64,000 nt of DNA, taken from assembly GCF_004295345.1 (NCBI RefSeq), contig NZ_CP036200.1, positions 4,217,501 to 4,281,500 on the forward strand, read 5' to 3'. Shown here piece after piece: positions 31,314 to 42,091 of this stretch. The notes beneath the pieces are model-generated. The model was not told where the DNA came from and did not search any database. It saw only the letters and a program-made list of their open reading frames with translations. The stretch's first letter is position 1, and each line of letters starts with the position of its first letter. The position numbers and the translations under genes are program-made. This DNA is from Shewanella maritima. GTDB lineage: Bacteria; Pseudomonadota; Gammaproteobacteria; Enterobacterales; Shewanellaceae.

Positions 31314-32351
31314 TTAGATGATCTCCACTTGCTCTTCGTCGCCATTGCGCGCAGCAATGTCACCGATTAACCAAGCGTTTTCACCTTCAGCTTTTAATAG
31401 CTCAAGTGCAGACTCAACCTGCTGCGCAGGTAAAGCGATAATCATACCTACACCACAGTTAAATGTACGGTACATTTCAAACTGCTCGATGTTACCGTTG
31501 TCTTTTAGCCAGTCAAATACTACTGGCCATGTCCACGAGTCTCCTTTAACAACAGCTTTTGCATCTTCAGGCAGTACGCGTGGGATATTTTCCCAGAAGC
31601 CGCCACCTGTGATATGCGCCATTGCGTGCACGTCAGCCTGCTCAAGTAGTTTAAGTAGTGACTTAACGTAGATTTTTGTTGGCTCAAGTAGGTGGTCGAT
31701 TAGCGGCTTACCTGCTAAGTCTTGTTGTGGGTCAGCTTTGCTCACCTCTAACACTTTGCGGATAAGCGAGTAACCATTTGAGTGTGGGCCTGAAGAACCT
31801 AGCGCAATTAGCGCATCGCCAGCTTTAACTTTGCTGCCGTCGATTAATTCTTCTTTTTCAGCAACACCAACGCAGAAACCAGCTAGATCGTAATCTTCGC
31901 CTTCGTACATGCCTGGCATTTCAGCAGTTTCACCACCGATTAGCGCGCAGCCTGATTGGTGACAACCTTCAGCAATACCGTTAACGACAGAAGTCGCAGT
32001 ATCAACATCAAGCTTACCAGTTGCGTAATAGTCCAAGAAGAATAGTGGCTCAGCACCAGCAACGATTAAGTCGTTGACACACATAGCAACTAGGTCGATA
32101 CCAACAGAGTCATGCTTTTGGTAGTCAATCGCTAGACGCAGCTTAGTACCAACACCGTCAGTACCAGATACTAATACAGGTTGCTTGTATTTAGTTGGTA
32201 GTTCGCAAAGAGCGCCAAAACCACCTAGGTTACCCATGACTTCTGGGCGGTGGGTACGCTTAACTGCAGACTTGATGTTATCAACTAACTTGTTACCAGC
32301 GTCGATATCAACACCAGCATCTTTATAACTTAGTGGGGTAGGGGTGCTCAC
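31314..32351 (-). CDS. purM: Phosphoribosylformylglycinamidine cyclo-ligase (AIR synthetase)
   Basis: 345 aa from GTG 32351, the exact E. coli length. GAGGATCCTCC gives the ribosome site, so GTG is preferred over an ATG seven codons upstream. It closes FGAM to AIR with ATP, the fifth purine step. Motifs are intact: [38 protein letters not shown] and [12 protein letters not shown]. It heads the purMN operon and is divergent from upp. I see no convincing PurR box in the shared 240-bp region. Confidence 0.97.
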   Translation of the reverse strand: MSTPTPLSYKDAGVDIDAGNKLVDNIKSAVKRTHRPEVMGNLGGFGALCELPTKYKQPVLVSGTDGVGTKLRLAIDYQKHDSVGIDLVAMCVNDLIVAGAEPLFFLDYYATGKLDVDTATSVVNGIAEGCHQSGCALIGGETAEMPGMYEGEDYDLAGFCVGVAEKEELIDGSKVKAGDALIALGSSGPHSNGYSLIRKVLEVSKADPQQDLAGKPLIDHLLEPTKIYVKSLLKLLEQADVHAMAHITGGGFWENIPRVLPEDAKAVVKGDSWTWPVVFDWLKDNGNIEQFEMYRTFNCGVGMIIALPAQQVESALELLKAEGENAWLIGDIAARNGDEEQVEII

Positions 32352-32591
32352 GGAGGATCCTCTCGGGTACATCGTTCTATGGGATTTTTATGCGGCGGTA
32401 TTCTATCAGTTTGTGATACAGCTCGAAAGCCAGAATTGTACTTATCCGCGCAATAAAACGTTCATTTGCTTGATTTAGCTTGCGATGGCTCACGATTCAC
32501 TGTAATAGCGAAACTTTATGTTTTATATATGGGATAAATAGACTACCATTTGTGCCATTAGGCCATTGTTGTAACAACTGAGGAGATCAGG

Positions 32592-33218
32592 ATGAAAGTT
32601 GTTGAAGTTAAACACCCATTAATTCGTCATAAAGTTGGATTAATGCGTGAAGCAGACATCAGCACCAAACGCTTTAGAGAATTAGCTACAGAAGTTGGTA
32701 GCCTATTAACTTATGAAGCGACTGCAGATTTTGAAACTGAGAAAGTGACCATCGACGGTTGGAATGGCCCAATTGAAGTTGAAAAGATTAAAGGTAAAAA
32801 GGTAACCGTGGTGCCAATTTTACGTGCAGGTCTTGGCATGATGGACGGCGTACTTGAGCACATCCCGAGCGCCAAGATTTCGGTTGTTGGCATTTATCGT
32901 GATGAAGAAACGTTAGAGCCAGTGCCTTACTTCGATAAGCTAGTGAGCAACGTTGAAGAGCGTGTGGCGATTGTGGTTGACCCTATGTTAGCCACCGGCG
33001 GCTCATTAATCGCTACTATTGATTTGCTAAAAAGCCGCGGGTGCAAGTCAATCAAAGCGCTTATTTTAGTTGCAGCGCCAGAAGGTGTTAAAGCGCTTGA
33101 AGAGGCTCACCCAGATATTGAGCTTTATACTGCATCAATAGATGAGTGCTTAAACGAGAATGGTTATATCCTGCCTGGCTTAGGTGATGCTGGTGATAAA
33201 ATTTTTGGTACCAAATAA
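32592..33218 (+). CDS. upp: Uracil phosphoribosyltransferase
   Basis: 208 aa, equal to E. coli Upp. It salvages uracil to UMP with PRPP in the cytosol. The PRPP-binding motif [16 protein letters not shown] lies at about 130-145, and the uracil-site region [19 protein letters not shown] (written IDECLNENG here) at about 188-203. Ribosome site GAGGAGATCAGG. The gene is monocistronic with a terminator right after it, divergent from purMN. Confidence 0.97.
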   Translation: MKVVEVKHPLIRHKVGLMREADISTKRFRELATEVGSLLTYEATADFETEKVTIDGWNGPIEVEKIKGKKVTVVPILRAGLGMMDGVLEHIPSAKISVVGIYRDEETLEPVPYFDKLVSNVEERVAIVVDPMLATGGSLIATIDLLKSRGCKSIKALILVAAPEGVKALEEAHPDIELYTASIDECLNENGYILPGLGDAGDKIFGTK

Positions 33219-33243
33219 CATCTAGCTGCGGCTTTGTTCATCA

Positions 33244-33275
33244 AAAAATAAGGGAGCATATGCTCCCTTATTTTA
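33244..33275. terminator. upp terminator
   Basis: AATAAGGGAGCAT-ATGCTCCCTTATTTTATTTTT is a nearly loop-less perfect stem with a T run 30 nt after upp. It may also serve the convergent lipoprotein gene. Confidence 0.9.
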
Positions 33276-33306
33276 TTTTTGGCCAATTATAACATTACCC
33301 ATTTGG

Positions 33307-33756
33307 CTATTGTTCTATTCTGCCTTTTTCAGGCAATATCTCGACGATAATCCAGCTTTTACCACGTTTGACCAATCTGATAGTTCTGTCGTCAACCCAA
33401 TCTCTGCCGCCTCTCAAGCCTTCCATCTTGACAATTACCGTCACGTCATCAGTAAATTTACGGAAGAAGTCGATATCAATTTCGTCAATAGACATAGTGA
33501 CGTCAGTCATCGATAGCCCTAACACGTGACGCTGCACCGCAGAAGCAATGTGGTAGTGCTCAATGACTTCTTTAAGGTCATTATCGACATATCGCACAGC
33601 TTTAGATACATCACGCTCGACATAGATAGCGTTAAAGAAACCAAGAGAGACTTCCTCCGGAGTTAGGGCTTTAGTGCCGCTTTCATCCGGCTGTCCACAG
33701 GCAGACATGAGCAGTAAACCGAGAAAACAAACTGACGATAATAATCTTTTAAACAT
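33307..33756 (-). CDS. Small predicted lipoprotein, function unknown
   Basis: 149 aa. A hydrophobic signal with the lipobox MSAC (lipid Cys at 20) points to an envelope lipoprotein. The body SLGFFNAIYVERDVSKAVRYVDNDLKEVI...FTDDVTVIVKMEGLRGGRDWVDDRTIRLVKRGKSWIIVEI has the size and pattern of an NTF2-like or DUF4878-type fold, which is only a suggestion. Convergent with upp. Confidence 0.75.
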   Translation of the reverse strand: MFKRLLSSVCFLGLLLMSACGQPDESGTKALTPEEVSLGFFNAIYVERDVSKAVRYVDNDLKEVIEHYHIASAVQRHVLGLSMTDVTMSIDEIDIDFFRKFTDDVTVIVKMEGLRGGRDWVDDRTIRLVKRGKSWIIVEILPEKGRIEQ

Positions 33757-34327
33757 AGAGATAGCTCTGGTTAACCCAAAAGTACTTAGTACATCAGGTT
33801 AGTTAATTTTATCGTTAGTATTACTGTTTAGCTGTTATTTAACAACTGTTTATCATTTAAAGAGAGGGAGTAGTGCGGTAGCAACCAAGCTGCATAGACT
33901 TATCCGTGTCCTTTTGTAACTGAGTTTGTTTTACGCTTGACTGCCAGCATGGTGGATGTCATAACTAACTCAATAGCTGCATTTTAGTAGCGGGCTTCAT
34001 TCGTCCCTATGTTATCCACAAAATCTGTGGACAAGTGTGTTAACGAATCTTAATTTTAACCTTAAGTTTATGAAATTAAAATTAATTATACTTTGGTTAT
34101 TTTTTACCACCTTTATTTCCTGTCGGTTAATTCACCAATTACTGCTGTTGTTTTGTTGGTAAAAGCTGCGCTTTTTACTGCTATTTCGAGCTCTAAGTCA
34201 GTCAGCACCAATAATCTGTTTGTTTATCCACTTTAGTAACTAGCCTTGTCTAGCTATGATCAAACACTGCTAGTTAGTAGCGAGCTTATATTAATGCGGG
34301 GAACGCATTTCAGAACAAGACCGCCCA
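33757..34327. other. Gene-free stretch with paired DnaA boxes and an AT-rich segment
   Basis: No gene is visible in 570 bp. TTATCCACA (34012-34020), a perfect DnaA box, and TTGTCCACA in the opposite orientation (34026-34034) are five bases apart. An AT-rich tract with the words TTAATTTTAACC and AAATTAAAATTAATTATA follows at 34050-34090. A hairpin GTAAAAGC-TGC-GCTTTTTAC lies at about 34160-34179. Confidence 0.6.
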
Positions 34328-34328
34328 T

Positions 34329-34357
34329 AAAAAAGCACCTCTTGAAGAGGTGCTTTT
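34329..34357 (-). terminator. ackA-pta operon terminator
   Basis: On the minus strand, AAAAGCACCTCTT-CAAGAGGTGCTTTTTT forms a perfect stem with a T run 42 nt after the pta stop. Confidence 0.92.
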
Positions 34358-34398
34358 AAATGACTTTTAGCTAGTAGTGGCTCGCTAATTACCGAACA

Positions 34399-36546
34399 TT
34401 AGCTATTTTGCTCAGCTTGTGCTGCCTGGATAGCTGTTAGTGCGATGGTGTATACGATATCATCTACTAGTGCACCACGAGATAAGTCGTTAACCGGTTT
34501 ACGCATACCTTGCAGCATAGGGCCGATACTAATTAGGTCAGCACTACGTTGAACCGCCTTGTAAGTCGTGTTACCTGTGTTGAGATCTGGGAATACGAAT
34601 ACAGTCGCTTTACCTGCAACAGGGCTGTTAGGTGCCTTAGAGCGAGCCACGTTTGGCATGACTGCGGCGTCGTACTGCAGCGGGCCGTCAATCACAAGAT
34701 CTGGGCGCTTCTCTTTTGCAATACGTGTTGCTTCACGTACTTTATCTACATCAGAACCTGTACCAGATGTACCTGTTGAGTAACTGATCATCGCGACACG
34801 TGGTTCAATACCAAATGCGGCTGCAGACTCAGCTGATTGAATAGCAATATCAGCCAGTTGCTCTGCGTTTGGATCTGGGTTAATCGCGCAGTCACCATAA
34901 ACCAGTACTTGATCCGGCATCAACATAAAGAAGATTGATGATACTAGGCTAGAGCCTGGTGCCGTTTTAATTAACTGCAGCGGCGGGCGAATTGTGTTTG
35001 CTGTGGTGTTAACCGCACCAGATACAATACCGTCGACTTCGTTTTGCGCCAGCATCATGGTACCAAGTACCATGTTATCTTCTAGTTGCTCTTGAGCAAC
35101 GACTTCAGTTAGACCTTTATGGCGGCGTAAATCTAGCATAGGTTCAACATAGTTATCACGTGCACCTTGTGGCTCAATGATTTCAATGCCATCACCTAGA
35201 GTGATTTCTTGCTGCGCAGCGATACGTTGAATTTCTTCGCGGTTTCCTAAAAGCACACAGCGGGCAATACCGCGCTCAGCGCAGATTGAAGCCGCTTTAA
35301 TTGTACGAGGCTCTTCACCTTCAGGTAGTACAATTTTCTTACGTGCAGCGCGTGCAAGCTCTGTCAGCTTGTAGCGGAAGGCTGGTGGCGATAGTAAGTG
35401 CTCTCGCGGCGAATCTTGCGTCACAGACTCAACCCAGCTTTGGTCGATATGACTGGCGACAAACTCTTGTACTTTTTCTACACGTACCGCATCGTCAACT
35501 GGTACTTCATGGTCGAAACGCTGGATATTAAGCGATGTCTGCCATGTGTTCGACTCAATTAAGAATACGGGTAAACCGGTTTCAAAAGCTTGCTCACAAA
35601 GGTTCATTACTTCAGGCTCAGGCTCATAGCCACCTGTAAGTAATAGTGCGCCAATTTTCACGCCGTTCATTGCTGCTAGACATGCTGATACAATTACGTC
35701 TGAACGATCGCCAGAGGTCACTAATAGTGAGTCAGCCTTAATGTGCGACACCATATTGCGGATGCTACGAGCGCAGAAGGTTACGCGGCGCATGCGGCGG
35801 ATGTTCATTTCACCGGCATTGATAATTTTAGCGTTGAGATGCTTCGCTAAGTCAGATGCTCGCGGCGAAATCAGGTCGGTGTTAAAAGGTACACTACCTA
35901 AAATGCGAATAGGGCTCTTACCTGGCAGCTGGAACATATCAGCTGTGTTGATTTGCGGTGCGCTGCTATCAAATACTTCTGATAAATCAGGACGAGCACG
36001 GCCTTCTTCATCAACCGGCGCGCCAATTTTGTTGATAATGGCACCCATTAGGCGTTTGTTCTTGCCACCACCCCATGCATTTTGTGCAATCTCAAGGCGA
36101 TTCATTAGGCTATCAGCACTATCGTTGCCTGGAGTCGCAATGAAAATCACATCGGCATCAAGTGCTTTGGCAATTTCATAGTTGATGTCGTCAGCAAATG
36201 GGTGGCTGCGTGTTGGCACTAAACCTTCGATAACAATGGTTTCAGTTTCAGACGTTGACTCTGCAACACGGGCAATAATTTGCTCAAGTAAAACATCTGT
36301 TTGCTCAGAGCGGATTAAGTCTTGAGCGTGCTCCATAGAAAACGGCTCAAGTGGGTTTACCGTTGGAGACTTAGTCAAAATAGTGGTTGAGCGCTCTGGT
36401 CCGCTATCGCCAGCACGAATCTGTGCGATAGGCTTAAAGAAGCGAACTTTAACACCCTTACGCTCTAAGGCGCGTACCATACCCAAGCTTAGCGAGGTTA
36501 GACCCACACCTACGCCAATTGGGATTAACATAATATTTCGAGACAT
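34399..36546 (-). CDS. pta: Phosphate acetyltransferase
   Basis: 715 aa, as E. coli Pta (714). It converts acetyl-CoA and phosphate to acetyl phosphate. An N-terminal DRTGG/BioD-like region (about 1-370, with [21 protein letters not shown] and [20 protein letters not shown]) precedes the catalytic PTA_PTB domain ([16 protein letters not shown]... to [26 protein letters not shown]). It lies 28 nt after ackA on the same strand and shares its transcript. Together they make acetate and ATP, the energy-yielding end of mixed-acid fermentation fed by PflB. Confidence 0.97.
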   Translation of the reverse strand: MSRNIMLIPIGVGVGLTSLSLGMVRALERKGVKVRFFKPIAQIRAGDSGPERSTTILTKSPTVNPLEPFSMEHAQDLIRSEQTDVLLEQIIARVAESTSETETIVIEGLVPTRSHPFADDINYEIAKALDADVIFIATPGNDSADSLMNRLEIAQNAWGGGKNKRLMGAIINKIGAPVDEEGRARPDLSEVFDSSAPQINTADMFQLPGKSPIRILGSVPFNTDLISPRASDLAKHLNAKIINAGEMNIRRMRRVTFCARSIRNMVSHIKADSLLVTSGDRSDVIVSACLAAMNGVKIGALLLTGGYEPEPEVMNLCEQAFETGLPVFLIESNTWQTSLNIQRFDHEVPVDDAVRVEKVQEFVASHIDQSWVESVTQDSPREHLLSPPAFRYKLTELARAARKKIVLPEGEEPRTIKAASICAERGIARCVLLGNREEIQRIAAQQEITLGDGIEIIEPQGARDNYVEPMLDLRRHKGLTEVVAQEQLEDNMVLGTMMLAQNEVDGIVSGAVNTTANTIRPPLQLIKTAPGSSLVSSIFFMLMPDQVLVYGDCAINPDPNAEQLADIAIQSAESAAAFGIEPRVAMISYSTGTSGTGSDVDKVREATRIAKEKRPDLVIDGPLQYDAAVMPNVARSKAPNSPVAGKATVFVFPDLNTGNTTYKAVQRSADLISIGPMLQGMRKPVNDLSRGALVDDIVYTIALTAIQAAQAEQNS

Positions 36547-36574
36547 ACTATCCTCTGTATGTAGCTAGCAGCGC

Positions 36575-37777
36575 TTATTGCGCTGCAATTAACTTGATTG
36601 AATCTTCAGCGATTACCCATTCTTCATTGGTTGGGATAACCATAGCCACTGTGCTGTCGTCAGTTGTGATCACGCCTTCATTGCCAAAGCGTGCAGCTGT
36701 GTTCTTTTCTGCATCAACAGAGAAGTTGAAGATTGCAAGGTGGTTCAGTACTTTCTCACGGATAACGTCAGAGTTTTCACCAATACCGCCAGTAAACACC
36801 ACTGCATCAATACGCCCTAGTGGTACTGAGTAAGATGCAATGTACTTAGCTAAACGATAGCAGAAAATCTCCAGAGCAAGGGTTGCGCCTTTGTGGCCTT
36901 CTTCATAGCCTTCTTCGATACCACGGCAGTCGTTGGTTAGCTCAGAAATACCGAGTAGACCTGATTGCTTGTTCAATAGGTTGTTAACTTCATCTAGTGT
37001 GTAACCAAGCTGGTTGACTAGGTGGAAGATGATTGATGGGTCAAGGTCACCACAACGTGTACCCATTACCAAACCTTCAAGTGGGGTTAGACCCATTGAA
37101 GTATCCACACTCTTACCGCCTTTAACTGCAGTGACTGATGCGCCGTTGCCTAAGTGAGCAACGATTACGTTGGTGTCTTCTACTGGCTTGTTAAGTGCTT
37201 TAGCTGCTTCACGGCTAACAAATAAATGACTCGTACCGTGCATACCGTAGCGGCGAATACCGTGCTCACGGTATAGCTTGTATGGCAGGGCATACATGTA
37301 AGCTGTTTCTGGCATGGTTTGGTGGAAGGCGGTGTCAAATACTGCAACTTGCGGCAGATCAGGGAATGATGCCATCGCTGCACGAATACCGATAAGGTGA
37401 GCAGGGTTATGCAAAGGTGCAAGTGAAGCACAATCTTCAATACCTTTGATCACTTCATCAGTGATGATCACAGAGCGAGTGAACTTTTCACCACCGTGAA
37501 CGATACGATGACCAATTGCCTGGATGTTTTCGGCAAGCTGTGGATGCTCGGCTAAGATTTTGTCAACAATAAACTCAACCGCTTCACGGTGAGCTGTGAA
37601 CGCACCTAAAGACGCTTCATTTTTAGCACCATTGAACTTCCACTTAATACGTGAATCTTCAAGACCGAAACACTCAGCAAGACCTGAAATGTGCTCTTCA
37701 CCAGACTCGGCACCGATGACGGCAAATTTTAAAGATGAGCTTCCGCAGTTAAGTACTAGGACTAATTTATCTGACAT
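36575..37777 (-). CDS. ackA: Acetate kinase
   Basis: 400 aa, as in E. coli. It makes ATP and acetate from acetyl phosphate. Conserved motifs: [14 protein letters not shown] (about 6-19), [31 protein letters not shown] and [17 protein letters not shown], all intact. It is the first gene of ackA-pta. The start ATG at 37777 gives [12 protein letters not shown]. Promoter elements lie in the 164 bp shared with yfbV. Confidence 0.98.
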   Translation of the reverse strand: MSDKLVLVLNCGSSSLKFAVIGAESGEEHISGLAECFGLEDSRIKWKFNGAKNEASLGAFTAHREAVEFIVDKILAEHPQLAENIQAIGHRIVHGGEKFTRSVIITDEVIKGIEDCASLAPLHNPAHLIGIRAAMASFPDLPQVAVFDTAFHQTMPETAYMYALPYKLYREHGIRRYGMHGTSHLFVSREAAKALNKPVEDTNVIVAHLGNGASVTAVKGGKSVDTSMGLTPLEGLVMGTRCGDLDPSIIFHLVNQLGYTLDEVNNLLNKQSGLLGISELTNDCRGIEEGYEEGHKGATLALEIFCYRLAKYIASYSVPLGRIDAVVFTGGIGENSDVIREKVLNHLAIFNFSVDAEKNTAARFGNEGVITTDDSTVAMVIPTNEEWVIAEDSIKLIAAQ

Positions 37778-37941
37778 GGTTACGCCTTTTCATTAAAGTA
37801 AAAACTAAATTCTTGTTAACTGAACCATTTTCCATGTATGACGCTGGCATACAGTAGGCAAGGGTTAAGCCTAAAACATTGACTGGTGGCCCTTTGGTTT
37901 GGGGCGCGAGCGTGCTTTATGCTATGGTATAAACACGATTT

Positions 37942-38406
37942 GTGTGTATTGGTTACTTAGCTTTGCTCGTCAATTTGTATTCTTTATTTAACCAAGGCCG
38001 CCGCTATATGAAGGTATGGCCGATGGTGAAACAATTAAGCTGGTTTTTTCCTGAGTACCGGGTGATAAAGGCAACCAGGTTAGCTTTGTTTGTGATGCCC
38101 GCTATTGCGCTTGCCACCCTGGTTATGCAGGTTGGCGTGCTAGGTTGGGCACACTTGCCACAGGCTATTGCCATGGGCTTATTTTTTATTAGCTTGCCAA
38201 TCCAAGGCTATATTTGGCTTGGTTGGCGAGCTCAGCATCCGTTGCCGTTAACCTTATTTGACTGGAGTAACCAGTTATCGCAAAAGTTGTCGTCAATGGG
38301 GGTTAATTGTCAGCCATTGACGGCAAAAGCCTGTTATTTAGACATGGCTTATATATTAAAGCTTGCTTTCGAACGATTAGACAAAAGCTATTGGGATGAA
38401 CTTTAG
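37942..38406 (+). CDS. yfbV: YfbV (DUF412) inner-membrane protein
   Basis: About 154 aa. It aligns with E. coli YfbV from LYSLFNQGRRYMKVWPMVKQLSWFFPEYRVIKATRLA to the end ALKAFERLDKSYWDEL-like tail. Two transmembrane segments lie at about 48-66 and 72-92. E. coli YfbV is reported to limit Ter-MatP macrodomain extension. The start is uncertain: GTG 37942 is used, TTG 37963 is possible, and ATG 38008 would remove the conserved N-terminal part. It is divergent from ackA, the same neighbour as in E. coli. Confidence 0.85.
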   Translation: MCIGYLALLVNLYSLFNQGRRYMKVWPMVKQLSWFFPEYRVIKATRLALFVMPAIALATLVMQVGVLGWAHLPQAIAMGLFFISLPIQGYIWLGWRAQHPLPLTLFDWSNQLSQKLSSMGVNCQPLTAKACYLDMAYILKLAFERLDKSYWDEL

Positions 38407-38446
38407 CTTTTTAGTCTCATCTAGCGCGTTTTTTGATTATTGTTAA

Positions 38447-39184
38447 TTAGTAAACTGCGTTGATGTCACGTTCGGTAAACACGGCTTTAATGGTTTCCAT
38501 CACTTCCTTTGACGGCGGCTTTACGTCTTTTAAACTGTATTGTTCACCAAATGATGCCCATTTATGCTCACCTAGTTGGTGATAGGGCAATAGTTCAACT
38601 TTTTCTACGTTGGTCATTGGTTTAATAAATTCGGCTAATTTTATTGCACTGGCAATATCATCAGTAAACCCTGGGACGACCACATAGCGGATCCAGGTTG
38701 CTTGGTTGCGTTTAGCCAAATATTCAGCGAACTGCAAAGTGCGCTGATTGCTCACTTTGGTCAGGTCGATATGGGTATCGTCATTCATCTGCTTGATATC
38801 AAGCATCACTAGATCGGTTTGATCGAGTAGTTCATCAATAATCGGTTCGTACTTGCGAACAAAACCATTGGTATCTAAACAGGTATGAATGTCATTTTGT
38901 TTACACGCCTTAAACAGTGCGTGGACAAACTCAGCTTGTAAAATCGCTTCGCCACCACTAGCCGTTACGCCGCCGTTACCGGCAACTAAAAATGGCTTGT
39001 AAGACAGAATTTGTGTCATTAGCTCTTCAACTGTAACCTCTTTACCGCCATCGAGATCCCAAGTGTCCCGGTTATGGCAATATTGGCAGCGCATCAAACA
39101 CCCTTGCAAGAAGGCGATGAATCGAATACCAGGCCCATCTACGGTACCAAATGATTCGATTGAATGAATACGGCCTTTGGTCAT
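38447..39184 (-). CDS. pflA: Pyruvate formate-lyase activating enzyme
   Basis: 245 aa (E. coli 246). A radical-SAM enzyme that installs the glycyl radical on PflB. The start ATG 39184 has AAGGAAG 4 nt upstream and gives [29 protein letters not shown]. The 4Fe-4S motif [10 protein letters not shown] (CxxxCxxC, about 29-36) is intact, as is the GGE SAM motif in TASGGEAIL. It follows pflB on the same strand, separated by a hairpin that may reduce its expression. Confidence 0.97.
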   Translation of the reverse strand: MTKGRIHSIESFGTVDGPGIRFIAFLQGCLMRCQYCHNRDTWDLDGGKEVTVEELMTQILSYKPFLVAGNGGVTASGGEAILQAEFVHALFKACKQNDIHTCLDTNGFVRKYEPIIDELLDQTDLVMLDIKQMNDDTHIDLTKVSNQRTLQFAEYLAKRNQATWIRYVVVPGFTDDIASAIKLAEFIKPMTNVEKVELLPYHQLGEHKWASFGEQYSLKDVKPPSKEVMETIKAVFTERDINAVY

Positions 39185-39213
39185 GGATCTTCCTTGTGTT
39201 GAAGGCGTTAAGG

Positions 39214-39247
39214 CTAAAAAGTTGGGCAGCATCTATTGATGCTGCCC
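39214..39247 (-). terminator. Hairpin with weak T run between pflB and pflA
   Basis: On the minus strand, GGGCAGCATC-AATA-GATGCTGCCC is a perfect 10-bp stem followed by AACTTTTT. It looks like a leaky terminator or RNA-stability element 16 nt after the pflB stop. It would make pflB mRNA more abundant than the pflB-pflA message. Confidence 0.7.
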
Positions 39248-39262
39248 TGCAGGACTAAAGGA

Positions 39263-41545
39263 TTACAAACCTTTAGTGAAAGTACGTGTGATCACGTCTT
39301 GTTGCTGCTCAGGTGTCAGTGCGTTGAAGCGAACTGCGTAGCCCGATACGCGAATTGTTAGCTGAGGGTATTTCTCAGGGTTAACCACCGCATCTTCTAG
39401 CATTTCACGGTTCATCACGTTCACGTTTAAGTGCTGACCACCTTCACGTGCCTCGTTGCTCATGAAGTAACCGTCCATCAGTGATGCAAGGTTTGCGCAG
39501 CGACCGCCTTCATCTTTGCCTAGTGCGTTAGGTACGATAGAGAAGGTGTACGAGATACCATCTTGAGCGTGCGAGAATGGTAGTTTGGCAACCGACGTTA
39601 GTGATGCAATTGCACCAGATTCGTCACGGCCGTGCATTGGGTTTGCACCTGGAGCAAATGGTGCGCCTGCAGGGCGACCATCTGGGGTGTTACCTGTCTT
39701 CTTACCGTAAACCACGTTAGAGGTAATGGTTAAGATAGACTGAGTTGGTACTGCATTGCGGTACATCTTACGGTCACGGATTTTCGCCATGAAACGTTCA
39801 ACTAGGTCGCAAGCAATGTCATCAACGCGTGGGTCGTTGTTACCATATTTAGGGTAGTCACCTTCGATCTCGAAGTCGATTGCAATACCATCTTCATCAC
39901 GTACTGGCTTCACTTTGGCGTACTTAATAGCAGATAGTGAGTCAGCAGCGATAGACAGACCAGCAATACCACATGCCATAGTACGGCGAACGTCGCGATC
40001 ATGCAGTGCCATTAGCGCAGACTCATAAGAGTACTTGTCGTGCATGTAGTGGATTGAGTTTAGTGCTGTCACGTATTGGGTTGCTAACCAATCCATTAGC
40101 GTGTCTAGACGACCCATAACGTCGTCAAACTCAAGTACGTCAGCAGTGATGATGTCAGACTTAGGCGCGATTTGCTTCTTCATCTTTTCATCAATACCGC
40201 CGTTGATGGCGTATAGCATTGTTTTAGCTAGGTTAGCGCGCGCACCAAAGAACTGCATGTGCTTACCTACAACCATAGGGCTTACACAACACGCGATTGC
40301 ATAATCGTCAGAGTCGAAGTCTGGACGCATTAGGTCGTCGTTTTCGTACTGGATTGAGCTGGTGTCAATCGATACTTTCGCACAGTAGTTTTTGAATGCC
40401 TGTGGTAGTTGGTTTGACCAAAGTACCGTGATGTTTGGCTCAGGGCTTGGACCCATGTTGTAAAGTGTGTGTAAGAAACGGAAGCTGTTTTTAGTTACTA
40501 GCGTACGACCGTCAACACCCATACCGCCGATAGATTCAGTTGCCCAGATAGGGTCACCAGAGAATAACTCATCGTATTCAGGAGTACGTAAGAAGCGAAC
40601 CATGCGTAGTTTCATTACGAAGTGGTCAACCATTTCTTGCGCTTGCTCTTCAGTGATCACACCATTTTTAAGATCACGCTCAACGTATACGTCTAGGAAG
40701 CTAGAAGTTCGGCCAAGTGACATTGCCGCGCCGTTTTGACTCTTAACAGCAGCTAGGTAACCGAAGTAAGTCCATTGAATTGCTTCTTGGGCATTGGTCG
40801 CAGGGCCTGAAATGTCGTAGCCGTATGATGCAGCCATTTGCTTCATTTGGCCAAGAGCGCGGTGTTGCTCAGCGATTTCTTCACGTAGTTGGATAACGTT
40901 AGATAAGTCTTCACCTGCTTCGAACTGGGCTTGCAGTGAACCAAACTGTGCAAACTTGTCAGCCATTAGGTAGTCAATACCGTATAGCGCGATACGGCGG
41001 TAGTCACCAATGATACGACCACGACCGTATGCGTCTGGTAAACCTGTTAGTACACCTGATTTACGGCAAGCCATGATTTCTGGTGTATATACATCAAATA
41101 CACCTTGGTTATGAGTTTTGCGTAGTTCTGAGTATACGTATTTGATGTCTTGGTCTAGTTCGCGATCGTAAGCTTTGCACGAACCTTCAACCATACGGAT
41201 ACCACCGTTTGGCAGCATAGCACGCTTAAGTGGTGCGTCAGTTTGCAGACCTACGATAGTTTCTAAATCTTTGTTGATGTAGCCTGCATCGTGAGAAGTG
41301 ATGGTAGAAACTTTGTCTGTGTCGAAATCAACAGGAGCATGAGTGCTGTTCTCTTGCTTGATGCCTTCCATTACTTTGTCCCAAAGGGCAGTAGTGGCGT
41401 TGGTTGCATCGGCTAAGAAAGATTCGTCACCTTCATATGGAGTGTAGTTAGCCTGAATAAAGTCACGAACGTTTACTTCTGACTTCCAGTCACCAGCGGC
41501 GAAACCTTCCCAAGCTTTAGCAAATACTTCTGTTTGTTTAGTCAT
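39263..41545 (-). CDS. pflB: Pyruvate formate-lyase
   Basis: 760 aa, as in E. coli. The anaerobic glycyl-radical enzyme splits pyruvate and CoA into acetyl-CoA and formate. The catalytic Cys pair CC is at about 418-419 ([11 protein letters not shown]) and the radical glycine is in [10 protein letters not shown] at about 735, both intact. Acetyl-CoA feeds pta-ackA and formate is exported by FocA. Unlike E. coli, focA is divergent rather than upstream in the same operon. Shared regulatory DNA at 41546-42091 holds PdhR-like boxes. Confidence 0.98.
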   Translation of the reverse strand: MTKQTEVFAKAWEGFAAGDWKSEVNVRDFIQANYTPYEGDESFLADATNATTALWDKVMEGIKQENSTHAPVDFDTDKVSTITSHDAGYINKDLETIVGLQTDAPLKRAMLPNGGIRMVEGSCKAYDRELDQDIKYVYSELRKTHNQGVFDVYTPEIMACRKSGVLTGLPDAYGRGRIIGDYRRIALYGIDYLMADKFAQFGSLQAQFEAGEDLSNVIQLREEIAEQHRALGQMKQMAASYGYDISGPATNAQEAIQWTYFGYLAAVKSQNGAAMSLGRTSSFLDVYVERDLKNGVITEEQAQEMVDHFVMKLRMVRFLRTPEYDELFSGDPIWATESIGGMGVDGRTLVTKNSFRFLHTLYNMGPSPEPNITVLWSNQLPQAFKNYCAKVSIDTSSIQYENDDLMRPDFDSDDYAIACCVSPMVVGKHMQFFGARANLAKTMLYAINGGIDEKMKKQIAPKSDIITADVLEFDDVMGRLDTLMDWLATQYVTALNSIHYMHDKYSYESALMALHDRDVRRTMACGIAGLSIAADSLSAIKYAKVKPVRDEDGIAIDFEIEGDYPKYGNNDPRVDDIACDLVERFMAKIRDRKMYRNAVPTQSILTITSNVVYGKKTGNTPDGRPAGAPFAPGANPMHGRDESGAIASLTSVAKLPFSHAQDGISYTFSIVPNALGKDEGGRCANLASLMDGYFMSNEAREGGQHLNVNVMNREMLEDAVVNPEKYPQLTIRVSGYAVRFNALTPEQQQDVITRTFTKGL

Positions 41546-41747
41546 CGATTGCTACCTTAATCGTATTTAAACTTAATTGACTGTAGACCATTATCTATAA
41601 CATGAGTGCCAGATGATACTTATTATAGGTAATTGCTTTAGTCTGCTAATATTTGACCCACAACAATAGATGATTATTGCGGTATCTGAACCTATTTCCA
41701 AGTCGGTATTGGTACGAGTCGACTTAGTGAAATTCTTATTTATCAAT

Positions 41748-41762
41748 ATTGGTAAGACCAAT
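41748..41762. promoter_or_regulatory. PdhR-like operator 1 (pflB side)
   Basis: ATTGGTAAGACCAAT is a perfect dyad that equals the known PdhR consensus ATTGGTNNNACCAAT. PdhR is a GntR-family repressor released by pyruvate. It lies about 200 bp upstream of pflB. Confidence 0.8.
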
Positions 41763-41834
41763 TTACCCTAAAGATATTAGCATAGCGTTCCACTAAACGC
41801 ATTGAGAATCGAACTTCGTGTATAAGCAATATAC

Positions 41835-41860
41835 AAAACTGTTACCCAGGTAACAGTTTT
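41835..41860. promoter_or_regulatory. 26-bp palindrome between pflB and focA
   Basis: AAAACTGTTACC-CA-GGTAACAGTTTT has perfect 12-bp arms. The core resembles sugar-acid regulator operators (TGTTACC...GGTAACA) but with different spacing, so the regulator is not identified. It may also fold as a hairpin, but no T run follows. Confidence 0.6.
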
Positions 41861-41989
41861 CACGCTGCCGATTCCGATTGGTATATTAATTGATTATTCT
41901 ATGTCCGTTGAATAATGTTTTGAACTCTTTATGTCCGTTTTTAACTTGGTTGTTTAAGGCTTAGTCAATAAGAAAAAGTACATGAAAAT

Positions 41990-42004
41990 ATTGGTAAGAC
42001 CAAT
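41990..42004. promoter_or_regulatory. PdhR-like operator 2 (focA side)
   Basis: A second exact copy of ATTGGTAAGACCAAT, 242 bp from the first and 88 bp before the focA start. The flanking bases (AATATTGG...CAATTTA) are also repeated. Confidence 0.8.
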
Positions 42005-42091
42005 TTAACCTGTGTTTTTGTGCCATTTTAATTTTGACGTTTTTCCTATTGCTATAGAAGGTGGGATGAGCGAGTCGATACGAGTGATGTT

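Noticed and set aside
32352..32591. PurR operator between purM and upp
   Set aside because: Only weak matches to the known PurR consensus could be found.
33757..34327. Chromosomal replication origin
   Set aside because: Only two DnaA boxes and no typical oriC neighbour genes are present.
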